In this document: piece by piece, positions 23,381 through 35,716 of the stretch
How the letters are laid out: the number at the start of each line of letters is the position of its first letter
Numbering within the stretch: position 1 is the stretch's first letter
Source: Anomaloglossus baeobatrachus
Taxonomy: Eukaryota; Chordata; Amphibia; Anura; Aromobatidae
Assembly: GCF_048569485.1 (NCBI RefSeq)
Contig: NC_134357.1
Coordinates: 234,394,735-234,458,734, forward strand
Length of the DNA: 64,000 nt
Direction of reading: 5' to 3'
The notes under the pieces: model-generated
The model's input: only the letters and a program-made list of their open reading frames with translations
Told to the model about the DNA's origin: nothing
Database searches by the model: none
Position numbers and translations under genes: made by a program

Positions 23381-23656
23381 ATTGTATTTAAACCTACACC
23401 CAAAAGGTGATTGGGCAGGCAAACAAGTAAATTAATAAACCCCAAGCACAGATAACATACATTAAATACAGTAAGAAATTGTGAATCCGGGGGCGTGGCC
23501 TAGCTCAGTATGTGAGTGGAAGCAGATCCTGTAGCTCCTGCCAAGCATCTAGAAAATCCCTAGGGAAGAAACCCAAAAAACACTCAGAAGTCACAGGCTG
23601 CAGCTGGACGATCCTCTGACCCCCCTGACCTGATTGCATTGCTTACTCGCACAGAT

Positions 23657-24704
23657 ATGACAAGGAGGGGGCCGAAAAAGCAGGTGGGAGAAGTGGAGGA
23701 GCAAAATCAAGATGGTGCCGTGGGCAGCATGGAGCAGAGTAAAGATAATGGTGCAGATGCTGAGGAGACCAGAAGACAGACTGCAACACGGCTGGAGCGT
23801 TTTGCCAGGCAAGAGAGCGGTGCCCATCACAGAGAGACAGTGAGAGGTGAGCTGCAGATGAATATCGGACTTTCAGACAGCATGGTGCTGAGTGCAGGAG
23901 GGGGGAGGGGTGAGAGCAGCGAGGGACCTCAGGCCTGCATGGCAGAGACAAATCCCAGATCTCAGGCAGCACAGCTAGGGGAGCTGACACAGAATATCCC
24001 TGAAGAGCCCACACAGAGACATCCTCACAGCAGTAATGCTATGCAGAGCATCTATTACTGAGGTGACCCAGCAGCTGGGGAGCCTGAGAGAAGACATGGC
24101 ATCCATGCGGCACAAGCTTCATGAAGTGAAAGAGAGAACAGGAGAAGTTGAGCAGAGAGTCAGTATCATTGAGGACCGCATGGCAGGATCTGACAGAGAC
24201 GGGCAGCGTGCAGCACAGCAAATAGCAGCACTCCTAACAAAAACGGATGACCTTGAAAATAGATCAAAGTGTAACAACCTGAAAATAATTGGCGTTCCAG
24301 AGAAAGTGGAACGTACATCCCCAACTGAATTTTTTGAGGAATGGCTGAAAAGTAAAATTGGATCTGAGCATCTCACCCCTCTATATGCGGTGGAAAGAGC
24401 CCATAGGGTTTCCACCCGCCCCCTGCCTCCTGGACACCCACCACGACCTGTCCTGGCCAAAATACTGCACTACAGAGACAGGGATAATATCCTGAAGTAT
24501 GCCAGAGGACACCCGGACCTGATCATCAATGGCTCCAAGATATCCATTTTTCCAGATTACTCCATAGAGGTGCAAAAGCAAAGAGCGAAGTTCATTGAAA
24601 TCAAGAGAAGGCTGAGACAACTGAACCTGATATACTCCATGATGTACCCGGCGAAACTCAAGAGTGGTAGCTGGAGGAATAGTGCACTTTTTCCTGGATA
24701 CTAA
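23657..24704 (+). pseudogene. LINE ORF1 protein (L1-type RNA-binding protein), frameshifted
   Basis: The start MTRRGPKKQ (23657) is the likelier of two in-frame Met codons because the basic stretch follows it. The first about 130 residues are low-complexity and acidic/polar. A frame change occurs near 24045. The second part has a coiled coil (about 24060-24230) and then the L1 RRM signature NNLKIIGVPEKV (about 24275-24310), AVERAHRV and a basic C-terminal domain. The family product packages LINE RNA as a trimer. The gene is broken by one frame change at least. Confidence 0.85.
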
Positions 24705-27700
24705 GGAAGCGCTAAGATGGCTGGATAGCAATGAACAACGCTTGCGGCGGGAGGGTCGTGAAGGGGAAGCTGGAGACTGACTTTTGGGGACACCCTACCT
24801 CTCATCGCATGCAGTGGTGTAGAGGAAAAATACTATGCTATGGTTGCCGGGGAGGAGTTCCTGTTTGAACATTTTAAAAAACATTTTTTTTTGTTTACCT
24901 CGGCAATCTAAATTTAAATCTACATTTAATGGACTCTAGAGGAAAGGGGTCTGCAAACACCACTGAGGGTGGGAGGAAATGGAAACCTGGCTATGGAAAG
25001 GGACTTTCCAACTCATACTGGACTCGCAATGCATACATACTGAATTATTATTCCCCCCCCCCTTTTTTTTTGTTTTTCTTTTTCTCCCCTCTCGCTCCTC
25101 TTATTCCACCCTCTGTCTTCTTCTTATACTACTTCTCTCTTTCTCTTCTTTGTTTTACCCACTTCCCCTCCCCCTTTCTTTCTCCCTCTTTTTTTTTTTT
25201 TTCCCCTTCTTTCCCGTAACTTGCTTTCGTTCTTCCCCCTTAATATTAAAAAAGGGGCATTTGGAGAATATGGCAGGACTGCAATACTGATCAGATGGAC
25301 AGCCGGATACCGTGCACGAGAAACAGGCGGGTTCCGCCCCTCCTTCTGGTGGTCTTGGTTCTGGTGTTATTGATGGTTGATAGGGCCCTGTCCGTCGTAA
25401 AAGAGAAAACATGACAAAAGATGGACACGGTATCTGGCAGACTTGCCAAGGCAAACATATGCCCTCCGTCCCTGATACAAAGGGGACTGGTGGCAACGAT
25501 GTGTTACTATGTTTATTGTTGTGGGGGGTGTTTATATTGGGGGGGTAGGGGGAGGGTGGGCCGGTCGACAGTCTCATTTGGCCTATTAAGGAGCTCTGGG
25601 AGAACGAGAATTTGTCAATTAATCATATGGCGGGAGGCATTAAGCTAATTAGTTGGAATGTTAGGGGCTTAGCCTCTAGCATCAAAAGGCAAGCAGTATT
25701 TCAATTTTTACGCACAGAAAAACCTGACCTAATTTGCTTGCAGGAAACACACATGACACCGGAGAAGCTGCATCTACTGGATAGAAGGTGGCTCAGGGTG
25801 GGGTATCATTCTACATATTCTGCATACTCCAGAGGGGCCAGTATACTAGTCCGCTCAGGCGCACGGTTTGAATTTCTAAAGGTCATCGTGGATAAAGATG
25901 GGCGGTATGTATGTCTTTCCTGTAGGCTGGGGACAAGAGCCGTAGTAATTATATCCCTATACATACCTCCGCCATATTGCAGCAAACTACTTCACAGTCT
26001 GATAAATGTATTGGCAGACTTTCCGGGGGTTCCCTTTATGATAATGGGAGATTTTAATAATATTCCGAATTCACATTGGGACAAAGGGAGACATGAGGTA
26101 CGAAAAATGGGGGGTAACTGTACACCATTCGGTAATTTACTTAAAGAAACGGCGCTGATGGATCTGTGGAGGACTCGGCATCCAGAAGTGTATCAATACT
26201 CCTGTTATTCGGCTACGTTCTCATCCCTGTCGCGCATTGATCTGGCCTTGGGCAATGAAGCAATGCAAGGTTTGGTAGTGGGTACTAAATACTTCCCCAG
26301 GACGGTATCAGATCATTCGCCCCTGTGTGTAGAAATAGACCTGGGGGAACAACAAAACCAAAATAGACCCTTATGGAAATTAAATCCCTTTTGGTTACAA
26401 TTAGTGGAAGAAGGGGGGGGGGGGTATTAGTGATAGTTTAAAGGAATACCTTAGGTTCAATGAAGGATCAGCATCTATTGGAATGGTTTGGGAGGCAATG
26501 AAGGCGTACTTGAGGGGATTGTATATAAGGGGTATATCTAAGGTAAAGTCGGAGGCAAGAATGCAGAATCAGCTTGCGTTTCAGGAATTGGGGGAGGCGG
26601 AAGATGCTTTAATATCAGACCCTCAAAAGCTAGGATGAAGGCAGCTCAAAAGATGGTTAATAGATTGACCATACAGGCAGCGGAGAGAAAGAAAATGTTC
26701 CAAACCATGCAGTCCTTTGAGAATGGAGAACGGGCGGGTCACCTATTATCAGTGATAGCTGCAGCACAGAGGGAATCGACATATATTGCACGGTTACAGT
26801 CAGTAGATGGGGCAGTTGTCACGGACACCTCGGGGATCCTAAAAGTACTAGAAACATTCTATTCTGATCTATACTCAGTCAAGGTGCACCCAGAGGTGGG
26901 GGAGGTGGATGAATTTCTAGGCAGAGCTCAGGTGCCAGTCCTCTCAAGGGAATCTAGAGAGTTACTAGACGAGCCATTTGACTTATAGGAGTTAGAGCTA
27001 GCTCTGAGTGATATGGCGAATGATAAGGCGCCGGGGTTAGATGGGTTTCCGGCTGAAGTATATAAGCAACATAGGGAGGTTTTACTGCCGGTGCTGCTTA
27101 AAGGTATATAATTCATGTCTGGAAAGAGGAGAGCTTATGCCGTCTATGCAGAAGGCAATAATTGTGGTACTCCCTAAAGAAGGCAAAGACCCGGGTTTTC
27201 CAGCCTCTTACAGACCGATTTCACTATTGACGGTAGATGTAAAGCTCCTGGCTAAGATGCTTGCAAATAGACTCACCAAAGTCATTACATCCCTAATACA
27301 CCCAGATCAAGCAGGGTTTATGCCCAACAAATCCACGGCAACTAACCTTAGGAGACTGTACCTGAATATGCAGATACTGGCGGAAAATAAGGGGAGGCGG
27401 GTTATTCTCTCCCTAGACGCGGCCAAAGCTTTTGACAGCGTAGAGTGGGGGTACCTATGGGCTACGATGCGATCAATGGGGTTTGGGGAAGTGTATATTA
27501 GGTGGGTGCAGCTGTTGTACTCTGCTCCTACGGCAAGAATTAGGGCAAATGGCAGCATGTCAGATAGATTTTCTCTCTATAGGGGCACAAGGCAGGGGTG
27601 CCCACTGTCCCCCCTGTTTGCTATCGCTATCGAACAACTGGCGGCAGTGATGCGGCGGGATCCTGGTGTAGTGGGTTACCGATATGGGAGTGTGGAGGAG

Positions 27701-29364
27701 AAAGTGGCCTTATATGCGGACGATTTATTATTGTTTCTGGCAGATGCAGGGAGTTCCTTGGAGGCGGTAATGAGGGTCATATCTAACTTTTGAAGGAAAT
27801 CAGGGCTCACGATATATTGGGACAAATCGGTTTTGATGCCACTAGATGAAACGCCTTCCAATGTAGTGGTGACTTGTGCTCCGGTTCAGGTGGTGTCAGA
27901 GTTTAAATATCTGGGAATTATGATATCCAATAAACTGACTGACTATGAACGTCTTAATCTCGCCCCCCTTTTACTTAAGTTCAAACAAAAGATTCTGGCC
28001 TGGTCCAAACTGTACCTTTCGGTGGTGGGGAGAGTCAACTTAGCTAAAATGATACTAATGCCCCAACTGCTCTATGTGCTCCATAACGCCCCGGTATGCA
28101 TACCACAAAATAGGTTTTATAAAATAAATTCTATTTTCCGAGGCTTAATCTGGGGAAGGAAGTGCCCACGGATGAGGTTAGAATATTTACAGAGACCAAA
28201 AGACGAAGGGGAACTGGCTCTACCTAATCCTTGGTGCTATTACTTAGCTGCCCAGAGCCAACACATGGTGGGGTGGGGTGTGAGAGGTTTGGAGACCTCG
28301 GCGGGGAAAATATTACAGTATGTGATCGGAAAAGGTCCTCTGCTGGCAAGTCTGGAGGCGGGAAAGTTTCGTCCACACTCTGCATTATATCCTACTAAAC
28401 AGTTGATAGATAAAGTATGGGGTAAGATCAAATAGATGAGACAGGTAACCGGGTTCACTAGATATACCCCCATGTGGGACAACCCCAACATTCCGGAATT
28501 TTTATCCCTTAACCCCTTCCCGACCCTTGACGCATCATATGCGTCATGAAAGTTTGTGCCTTCCCGACCTTTGACGCACCGTATGCGTCATGGCGGGTTT
28601 CCGTTCCTGCAGCGCTGGTGACCGGGTTCACTGAAGTGTCACCAACGCTGCAGGTACATAAGGACTTGTAGTTGAGCCCAGGGGGAGTGACTTTTCCCCC
28701 CTGTGGCTACGATCGCTCTGATTGGTTGTTGAAAGTGTCACTTTCACTTTCACATTCAATCAGAATGATTGTAATATTTCACCAATGAAACTTGGTGAAA
28801 TACTACAATCTAGCCATGGCTGATGATGTAATATCATCTGCCATTGGCTGGAGTAGAATGACTTCTGTGTCACCACCCCCGCCCCCGATCTGATTGGCGT
28901 TATCGTCCACGTGACGCTATCCCTTCAATCAGATCTGGAGGGGCGGTGTGACCAGTGGGTGCCCTCCCCCTTCAGCTTCCTGGCCGTGGAAGGTGAAGAG
29001 GGAGGTCCCCTGCTGCCGTCGCCATCGCGATCAAGGCGCTGCGAGGTTCTGCCGCCGATGACCTTGCTGCGAGGATCTGCCGCCACCGATCACCGAGCTG
29101 CCAGGTAAGATTTGCTCCCTTCTGCTGTCCTCCGCTCCCCCTGCGTTCGAATTCCACCCCCGCACTCCCACCCCGATCTTCACTCCCCCCGTCGTCCGAT
29201 TACACCCCCCCCCCGACCTCCGCCCCCCCCCCCCGTCATCCGAATCCCCACACAGACCTCCGCCTCTCCGTCGTCCGATTCCACCCCCCACCCCGACCTC
29301 TGCTCCCCCTGCCCTGTTATCCCTCTCTGCTCTGCTTCTGACAGCCTGCTGATTACTGTGAGGA

Positions 29365-29890
29365 CTCCTGCCCCGGCCAGTAAGCACTCCCCCCTGCCCC
29401 AGTAATCAGGCCCCCCTGCCCCAGTGATCAGGCTCCCCTGCCCCAGTAATAAGGCCCCCCCTGCTCTGTGATCTCACCCCTGCCCCAGTAAGCAGGCCCC
29501 ACCTTCTCTGTGATCTCACCCCTGCCCCAGTAATCAGGCCCCCCCTTCTCTATGATCTCACCCCTGCCCCAGTAATCAGGCCCCCCCTGCTCTGTGATCT
29601 CACCCCTGCCCCAGTAATCAGGCCCCCCAGCTCTGTGATCTCACCCCTCACACCCCTGTCTGTGTGAGTGTGTGTGTGTGTGTGTGGTGTATACTACACC
29701 ACACATCAACCTGACACACACCAACCTGAGGTACACTACCCTATACCACACTGCACACCAACCTGACTTAGTGTATGTTAGGTTGGTGTGTGGTGTATGT
29801 CAGGATGGTGTGTGTGGTGTATACTACAACACACACAAACCTGACGTATACTACACTACACTACACACACACCAACCTGACATACACTAC
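29365..29890. repeat. C-rich and GT/CA-rich tandem repeats
   Basis: At 29390-29650 the unit CCCCTGCCCCAGTAATCAGG, alternating with GCTCTGTGATCTCA, recurs about six times. At 29655-29890 GTGTGTG tracts and imperfect TACACTACACACACACCAA words (with ACCAACCTGA) repeat in both orientations. The open frames here are low-complexity and not genes. Confidence 0.85.
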
Positions 29891-30207
29891 ATATTCTCCA
29901 TACGCCACATGGTGTCCGTAAATAATTGGAGCTAATTTTCCATTCAAATTGTTAGCAAGACACCATGTCTCTTATGGAGAGCCCCTGTGTGCCTAAACAT
30001 TGGTCCTCCCCCACAAGTGACCCCATTTTGGAAACTAGACCTCCCAAGGAACTTATCTAGATGCATAGTGTGTACTTTGAACCTCCAGGTGCTTCAAAAA
30101 TTGATCCGTAAAAATGAAAAAGTACTTTTTTTTCACAAATTTTCTTTTAGCCTCAATTTTTTTCATTTTCACATGGGCAACAGGATAAAAATAATACTAA
30201 AATTTTC

Positions 30208-30430
30208 TTGGGCAATTTCTCCTGAGTACACAGATACCTCATATGTGGTCATAAACCACTGTATGGGCGCACAGCAGGGCTCGGAAGGGAAGCAGCGCCA
30301 TTTGACTTTTTGAATGGAAAATTAGCTCCAAAAGTCAAATGGCGCTCCTTGCCTTCTGAGCCCTGCTGTGCACCCAAACACTTGATTTCCACCACATATG
30401 AGGTATCTGTGTACTCAGGAGAAATTGCAT
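30208..30430. repeat. Long inverted repeat with third copy downstream
   Basis: The arms at about 30208-30312 and 30323-30430 are near-perfect complements (both carry ATACCTCATATGTGG and AAATGGCGCT). They are separated by a loop of about 10-20 bp. A further copy in the second orientation lies at 30731-30825. A hairpin of about 100 bp could form in RNA or single-stranded DNA. Confidence 0.85.
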
Positions 30431-32644
30431 AATACATTTTATGGTGTAATTTTTCCTGATACCCTTGTGACAAAAAGCTATCTGGTTGAAGTAACAATTT
30501 TGTGGTAAAAAAAAAAAAATATATATATATTTTCACGGCTCAACGTTATAAACTGCTGTGAAGCCCCCAGGGGTTCAAAGGGCTCACTAAAAAGCTAAAA
30601 AAATTCCATGAGGGGTCTAGTTTCCAAAATGGGGTCACTTGTGGGGGAGCTCCATTGTTTAGGCACCTCAGGGCTTCTCCAAACGCAACATGGCATCTGC
30701 TAACTATTCCATACAATTTTGCGTTTGAAAAGTTAAATGGCGCTCCTTGCCTTCCGAGTCCTGCCGTGCACCTAAACAAGTGATTTCCACCACATATGAG
30801 GTATCGGTGTACTCGGGAGAAATTGCACAATAAATTTTATGGTGTCATTTTTCCTGATACCCTTGTGAAAATGCTAAATTTTATGGCTAAAGTAACATTT
30901 TTGTGTAAAAAAGTAAATTTTCATTTTTTCCTTCCACATTGCTTTGATTCTTGTGAAGCACCTAAAGGGTTAATAAACTTCTTGAATGTGGTTTTGAGTA
31001 CTTTGAGGTGTGCAGTTTTTAGAATGGGGTCACTTTTGGGTATTTTCTGTCACCTCGGCCTCTCAAAGTCACTTCAAATATGATGTGGTCCCTAAAAAAC
31101 GTTTTTTGTAAATTTTGTTGGAAAAATGAGAAATTGCTGATGAACTTTGACCCCTTCTAATTGCCTAACAAAAAAAAAAAATTGTTTTGAAAATTGCGCT
31201 GGTGTAAAGCAGACATGTGGGAAATTTTATTTAGTAACTATTTTATGTGACATATTTCTCAGATTTATGGGCATAAAATTTGAAAATTGCGCAATTTTCA
31301 AAATTTTCGAAATTTTCAGAAATGAACGCAAGAAAATATCGGCCTAAAATTACCACTTTCATGAAGTACTATATGTCACGAAAAAACAATGTCAGAATCG
31401 CCAGGATCCGTTGAAGCGTTCCAGAGTTATAACCTCATAAAGGGACACTGGTCAGAATTGCGCAAAATGGCGAGGTCAGCAAGGTTAAAATAGGCTGGGG
31501 GCTGAAGGGGTTAAAGAACTTGGGCAATGGAGGAGAATTGGTATCTGGTATCTCTCCCAAGTGATGGATGGAAACATATTTAAGACTTTTGAAGTACTGC
31601 TAAAAGACTTCCCACTGGGACATAGTATGTTTTATAAATACCTGCAGCTACGTCACGCATTTGAATCGCAGAACAGAATAACACCAATTGTTATACAATC
31701 AGATAGTGTAATTAATATATTAGGGACGCAGAGAGGGACGGCAGGATGTATATCGATGGTCTACGGGGGACTTCTGTCCATGTCGGTTGGGAGGCAACAA
31801 ATTGGGGCATACGCAAGGTGGGTGGAAGACTTGGGAGAAATTGGGGAGGAGAAATGGGAGTCTATTTTGCAATATGTCATCAAAATATCTCTGAGCGTGG
31901 AAAAACGGCTATCACAATTATATGTTATATACAGAGTATATAGAACCCCCGTGTGGATGAAGAAAGTGGGAGTGAGAACAGATTCCAAGTGTCCAAAATG
32001 TACTGTGGAAGAAGCAGGGATCATGCACATGTTGTGGGAATGCCCGCGTTTACAAGGGTTCTGGATCACAGTGTTAAATTTAATTCAATCAGTGATGCAA
32101 GTGGACCTACCCAGAAACCCGCTGGTGTGTGTGCTGGGCTATGTGGATGAAGTGGGGGCGGATGAACAAGAGAAACTGTCAGTGGCACGATTGTTGTATG
32201 CAGCAAGGAAACTAATTGCCTTGTATTGGCTATCTAAAAAAAAGCACCGACACGTAAGGAATTTGTTGAAAAAGTGAATTCTATTATTTATATGGAGAAA
32301 AATGTTTATATTAAAAGGGGAAGGAGAACTCAATATGAGAATATCTGGAGCAAGTGGCTGGACTTTCCAGGATTAGCGTCATCTGATCTACTGAAAGATA
32401 GGATATTTAGACTATAGGTAAGAAAGGAAAGATCGCAGTTGCTAAGAAATAAGGAGGGCAGGTCATTATGTGAATAAAGAGGGATGCAGAGAGTGGAGGG
32501 GTGAGATTGTCGACCGGAAGAGGAAGGGGGGAAGGGGAGGGAGGGGAGGGGGTATGTGTGAAGACTACCCTCACAATTTGTTATGTTTATGAAAGTTTTA
32601 AAATGCAATAAAAATTTATCTGATTTAAAAAAAAAAAAAATTGT

Positions 32645-32880
32645 GAATCCACTGTGTTCCAGCGGACAGAGAAGCTGACCACAGAGCACAAACTCAGGGG
32701 TTCAAATCCAGACGCATGAAAAAGAGAAGGAAGACAACTGATCCCCAGAACACCCACACATGGCAAGTTCCCAGGGCAAGGGTTAGGTGTTCCTTTTTGT
32801 CCCAAAGCATTCCCATGCACCCCTTCCCAAACCAAAAATGGTATAAAGTTCATGGCTTATTATATTTTGTTAATAGTTTT
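32645..32880 (+). repeat. Candidate tRNA-derived SINE head plus dispersed tail
   Basis: TGTTCCAGCGG (about 32655-32665) resembles a polymerase III A box, and GGTTCAAATCC (32698-32708) is a perfect B-box match. The spacing of about 43 bases is as in tRNA genes. The following sequence (CCCATGCACCCCTTCC, ATGGTATAAAGTTCATGGCT) has a relative at about 19235-19300, so it is dispersed. The LINE at 23489-32640 inserted just before the A box. No poly(A) or LINE-like tail was pinned down. Confidence 0.4.
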
Positions 32881-33508
32881 TTACATAGCAGCAATAAGGT
32901 CTGTAAGGCTAGAATCCTGCCTACATGCTACTAATACACTATCACTTCTCAAGAAGCTTGCCCTATACTAAATGCAGCTAAGAGCTATGCTATTATACAA
33001 ATCAGCCCTGAAAAGGACGGTTGGTTTAATCTTGTCCCAGCAGGTACTGGGACACTAGCATACTGCCCCTTCTCCAGCAGAAAATCTCCCTACAGCATTT
33101 CCACCTACAGTGCGCCTAGCATAGCAGCACCGGGTCTTATATAGATCCGATGACATGATGCAGCCAGCGAACCACAGTAATGCAAGAAGCCAACATGGCT
33201 ACAGCATTACCATGATTGGTAGGCAATCCCCACATGTTTAGTGGTTGAAAAAGAGCTGCAAATCATGTGGTGCGGGGACTCGAGCATGGCGCCTCAGTAC
33301 TAGGGGTACTTTATCGAGTATCGAGAGTCTCGAGAACCTCATGCTCGATCAAATACTGAGCTGTGCCAAGCCACTAAAAATTATTTGATTTAGATTTATT
33401 TTTGGCCCATTCACGTCGCATTTTGTTAATTGATAAAAATAAACTAAACTATTAACACCTCTAGGTTTGAAAGTATTGTTACTTTGCAGCATTTTTTCCA
33501 CACATGCC
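32881..33508. other. No gene; repeat-like sequence
   Basis: There is no coding signal. CTCGAGCATGG and TCTCGAGAACC words at 33279-33345 resemble the CTCGAG-rich repeat at 16150-16265. Confidence 0.4.
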
Positions 33509-35243
33509 TTAAAGAAGTACTCCGGCAAGATAAAAATGTATTCTAATGCCCATGCTTTCAAATTATAATTATGATATTCATAGTGGGGTCTCCCATCCTC
33601 CTCACAGTACCTGCAGTTCAGTGTGACCCTGGAGATGCTCTTTATTGCTCCACCTCCACTCTCAGACTTTACATCACACATCAGAGGACGTGGTCTGCTT
33701 CCTGCTACTAGTAGCTACCAGCCCCCTGACAATATCTGCTTCCCTGCAGTTGGCGATCAGGCAGCGTGGCCTGCTTCCTGCTACTAGTAGCTGCCAGCCC
33801 CCTGACAATATCTGCTTCCCTGCAGTAGGCGATCAGGCGGCGTGGCCTGCTTCCTGCTACTAGTAGCTGCCAGCCCCCTAACAATATCTGCTTCCCTGCA
33901 GTTGGCGATCAGGCGGCGTGGCCTGCTTCCTGCCACTAGTAGCTACCAGCCCCCTGACAATATCTGCTTCCCTGCAGTTGGCGATCAGGCGGCGTGGCCT
34001 GCTTCCTGCTACTAGTAGCTGCCAGCCCCCTGACAATATCTGCTTCCCTGCAGTTAGCGATCAGGCGGCGTGGCCTGCTCCCTATAAGTAGCTGCCAGCC
34101 CCCTGACAATATCTGCTTCCCTGCAGTTGGTGGTCAGGCGGCGTGGCCTGCTCCCTATTAGTAGCTGCCCGCCCCGATATCTGCTCCTATTCAATCTGAT
34201 CTTGGGGGGTAGCCTCCTCCCTGCTAGTAGCTGCCAGCCCCAATATCTGCTTCTAGTCACTCTGCGATCAGGGAGTGTGGCCTCCTCCCTGCTAGCACCT
34301 GCCAGCCCCAATATCTGCTTCCATCCACTCTGCGATCAAGGGGCGTGGCCTTCACTCTGATAGAACCTGCCAGCCCCAATATCTGCTTTTATCCAGTCTG
34401 CGATCGGGGGGCGTCACCTCCTCCCTACTAGTAGCTGCCAGCCCCAATATCTGCTTTTAGTTACTCAGCGATCAGGAGGCATGGCCTCCTCCCTGCTAGA
34501 ACCTGCCAGCCCCAATATCTGCTTCTATCCAGCCTGCGATTGGGGGGCATCCCCTCCTCCCTGCTAGTAGCTGCCAGCCCCAATATCTGCTTCTATCGAC
34601 TCTGCGATCAGGGGGTGTGGCCTCTTCCCTGCTAGAACCTGCCAGCCCTAATATCTGCTTGTATCCAGTCTGAGATCATGGAGCGTGGCCTCCTCCCTCT
34701 GTTTTCAGCTTCCAGCCCACTGATATTTGCTTTCCTGCAGCCTGAGGACAGGGAGCATGGCCTCCTCCCTGCTAGCAGCTGCCAGCCCTAATATCTGATC
34801 TATCCAGATCATGGGGCGTGGCCTCCTCCCTCTGCTTGAAGCTGCCAGCCTTCTGATATCTGCTTCCATTAAATCTGAGATCAGGGTGGCGTGGCCTGCT
34901 CCCTGCTGGTAGTAGCTGAGAGCCACAATATCTGCATCTATTCAGCCTGTAGCTGCCAAACCCCTGACAATATCTGCTTCCCTGCAGTCTGAGAATAGTG
35001 GGTATGGCCTGCTCACCTGCGAGCCTTAATTACTTCCCTGCAATCCTAGATCTGGAAGCATGGGAGCAGGCCATACCTCCTGGTGTGTGATAGAAGGGAG
35101 GGGAAGTTACAAGTGGCAGCTCCAGCATCACACTAAATTGCAGGTAGTGTGAGGATGACAAACAGCACTATGGATCTCATCTTTAGAGCTTATGAGAAAA
35201 TGGCTGGATATTTTTTTTTTATCTCCTCGGAGTACCCCTTTAT
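33509..35243. mobile_element. MITE with TACTCCG ends carrying a minisatellite
   Basis: The left end TTAAAGAAGTACTCCGGCAA and right end (inverted) ATAAAGGGGTACTCCGAGGA match, and both continue into GATAAAAA. This is close to the TTAAAGG ends known from Xenopus T2/Kolobok-type MITEs, but the right flank is TTTA instead of TTAA. The inside is almost entirely the minisatellite at 33690-35015. Confidence 0.7.
33690..35015. repeat. Minisatellite, about 18-19 units of 65-76 bp
   Basis: The unit centres on GCTGCCAGCCCC, AATATCTGCTTC and GATCAGG...GGCGTGGCCT. The leftmost six units are about 76 bp, highly alike, and include CTGCAGTTGGCGATCAGGCG. Units to the right are shorter (about 66-70 bp) and more diverged. 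Recent expansion at the left edge is therefore likely. Confidence 0.92.
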
Positions 35244-35716
35244 GGTTTTCGTAGTGTTATAAATATTTGTCTAGTATGATTTACCTTCACTCATCATAAA
35301 ATATATAGACCATCCATATTTTACAGGCAAATAAATTTGTTTATATTTATATCAGCTAAATAATACTGCAACACTCAACAAAATTTACCCATTTGCAATC
35401 TAGTTAAAAGGTGGTTTTATCAAGGTTGCATTGAAGAATGGAAGCTGGTACCCTCAAAGGGTTCCTAGGTGGGTTCAGGTACTTATTGTCCATGAAGATA
35501 AACTTGCATGGGTAGCCATTCTAGATATTTGGGTCAAGACATTTAAAGAAACATTCCAAACATATTAGATAAATCTATTGTAGGAAACTTCCAATAAATT
35601 ATGGATCAAAAGAATGATGATCAGTTCTTTGTTGGACTTGTTTCTTTTGGCTTGAGGAAAATTGCTTGTACACAATGGATTGTGTAATAACCCTTTAACA
35701 TATCAGAATGGGTCAG
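35244..35716 (-). other. Probable 3' UTR and downstream flank of the zinc-finger gene
   Basis: This follows the stop codon on the minus strand. No clear AATAAA signal on that strand was found close to the stop, so the transcript end is not set. There is no coding content. Confidence 0.4.

Larger units (their letters stand above)
28513..31510. mobile_element. TTAA-flanked 3-kb non-autonomous element inside the LINE
   Basis: TTAA at 28509-28512 and 31511-31514 flanks ends CCCCTTCCCGACCC and, inverted, CCCCTTCAGCCCCCAGCC. Taking it out restores the LINE reading F-L-S-L-K-E-L, so the 4-bp duplication is exact. No transposase is present. The inside is composite: a GC-rich part (28860-29110), C-rich tandem repeats (29140-29650), a GT/CA-rich tract (29660-29890) and repeated segments holding ACCCCATTTTGGAAACTAGA (30019-30050, and inverted near 30615-30650). 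piggyBac-type movers use TTAA, and this is probably one of their passengers. Confidence 0.85.
25627..32275 (+). pseudogene. LINE ORF2 (APE endonuclease and reverse transcriptase), broken
   Basis: The start is MAGGIKLISWNVRGL at 25627. The APE-type endonuclease shows CLQETHM, GDFNNIP, LSRIDLAL and VSDHSPL (25627-26340). A G-run at 26413-26424 shifts the frame. Later parts hold NDKAPGLDGFPAEVY, YRPISLLTVDVKL, LSLDAAKAFDSVEW, GTRQGCPLSPLF and the catalytic YADDLL (about 27711-27730). Stops fall at 26986, 27791 and 28433, with further frame changes near 26630 and 27100. After the inserted element the frame resumes with KELGQW (31515) and ends with the C-terminal zinc knuckle CPKC...HMLWEC. The protein would nick DNA and copy LINE RNA. 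Confidence 0.9.
23489..32640 (+). mobile_element. L1/Tx1-type LINE, full length but degenerate, split by a TTAA element
   Basis: It begins GGGGGCGTGGCCTAGCTC and ends with AATAAAAATT and an A-run. The duplication TTGTGAATCC lies just before (23479-23488) and after (32641-32650), so the copy is full length. ORF1 is at 23657-24704 and ORF2 starts at 25627. A CT-rich tract at 25058-25215 separates the two ORFs. A 3-kb TTAA-flanked element interrupts ORF2 at 28513-31510. Removing it leaves about 6.2 kb, a normal LINE-1 length. Confidence 0.92.

Noticed and set aside
29031-29405. Gly/Arg- and Pro-rich open frames
   Set aside because: They are readings of C-rich repeats within the TTAA element, with no domain.
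33645-34926. Open frames across the minisatellite
   Set aside because: The repeated peptide follows the unit length and shifts with it; this is not a gene.
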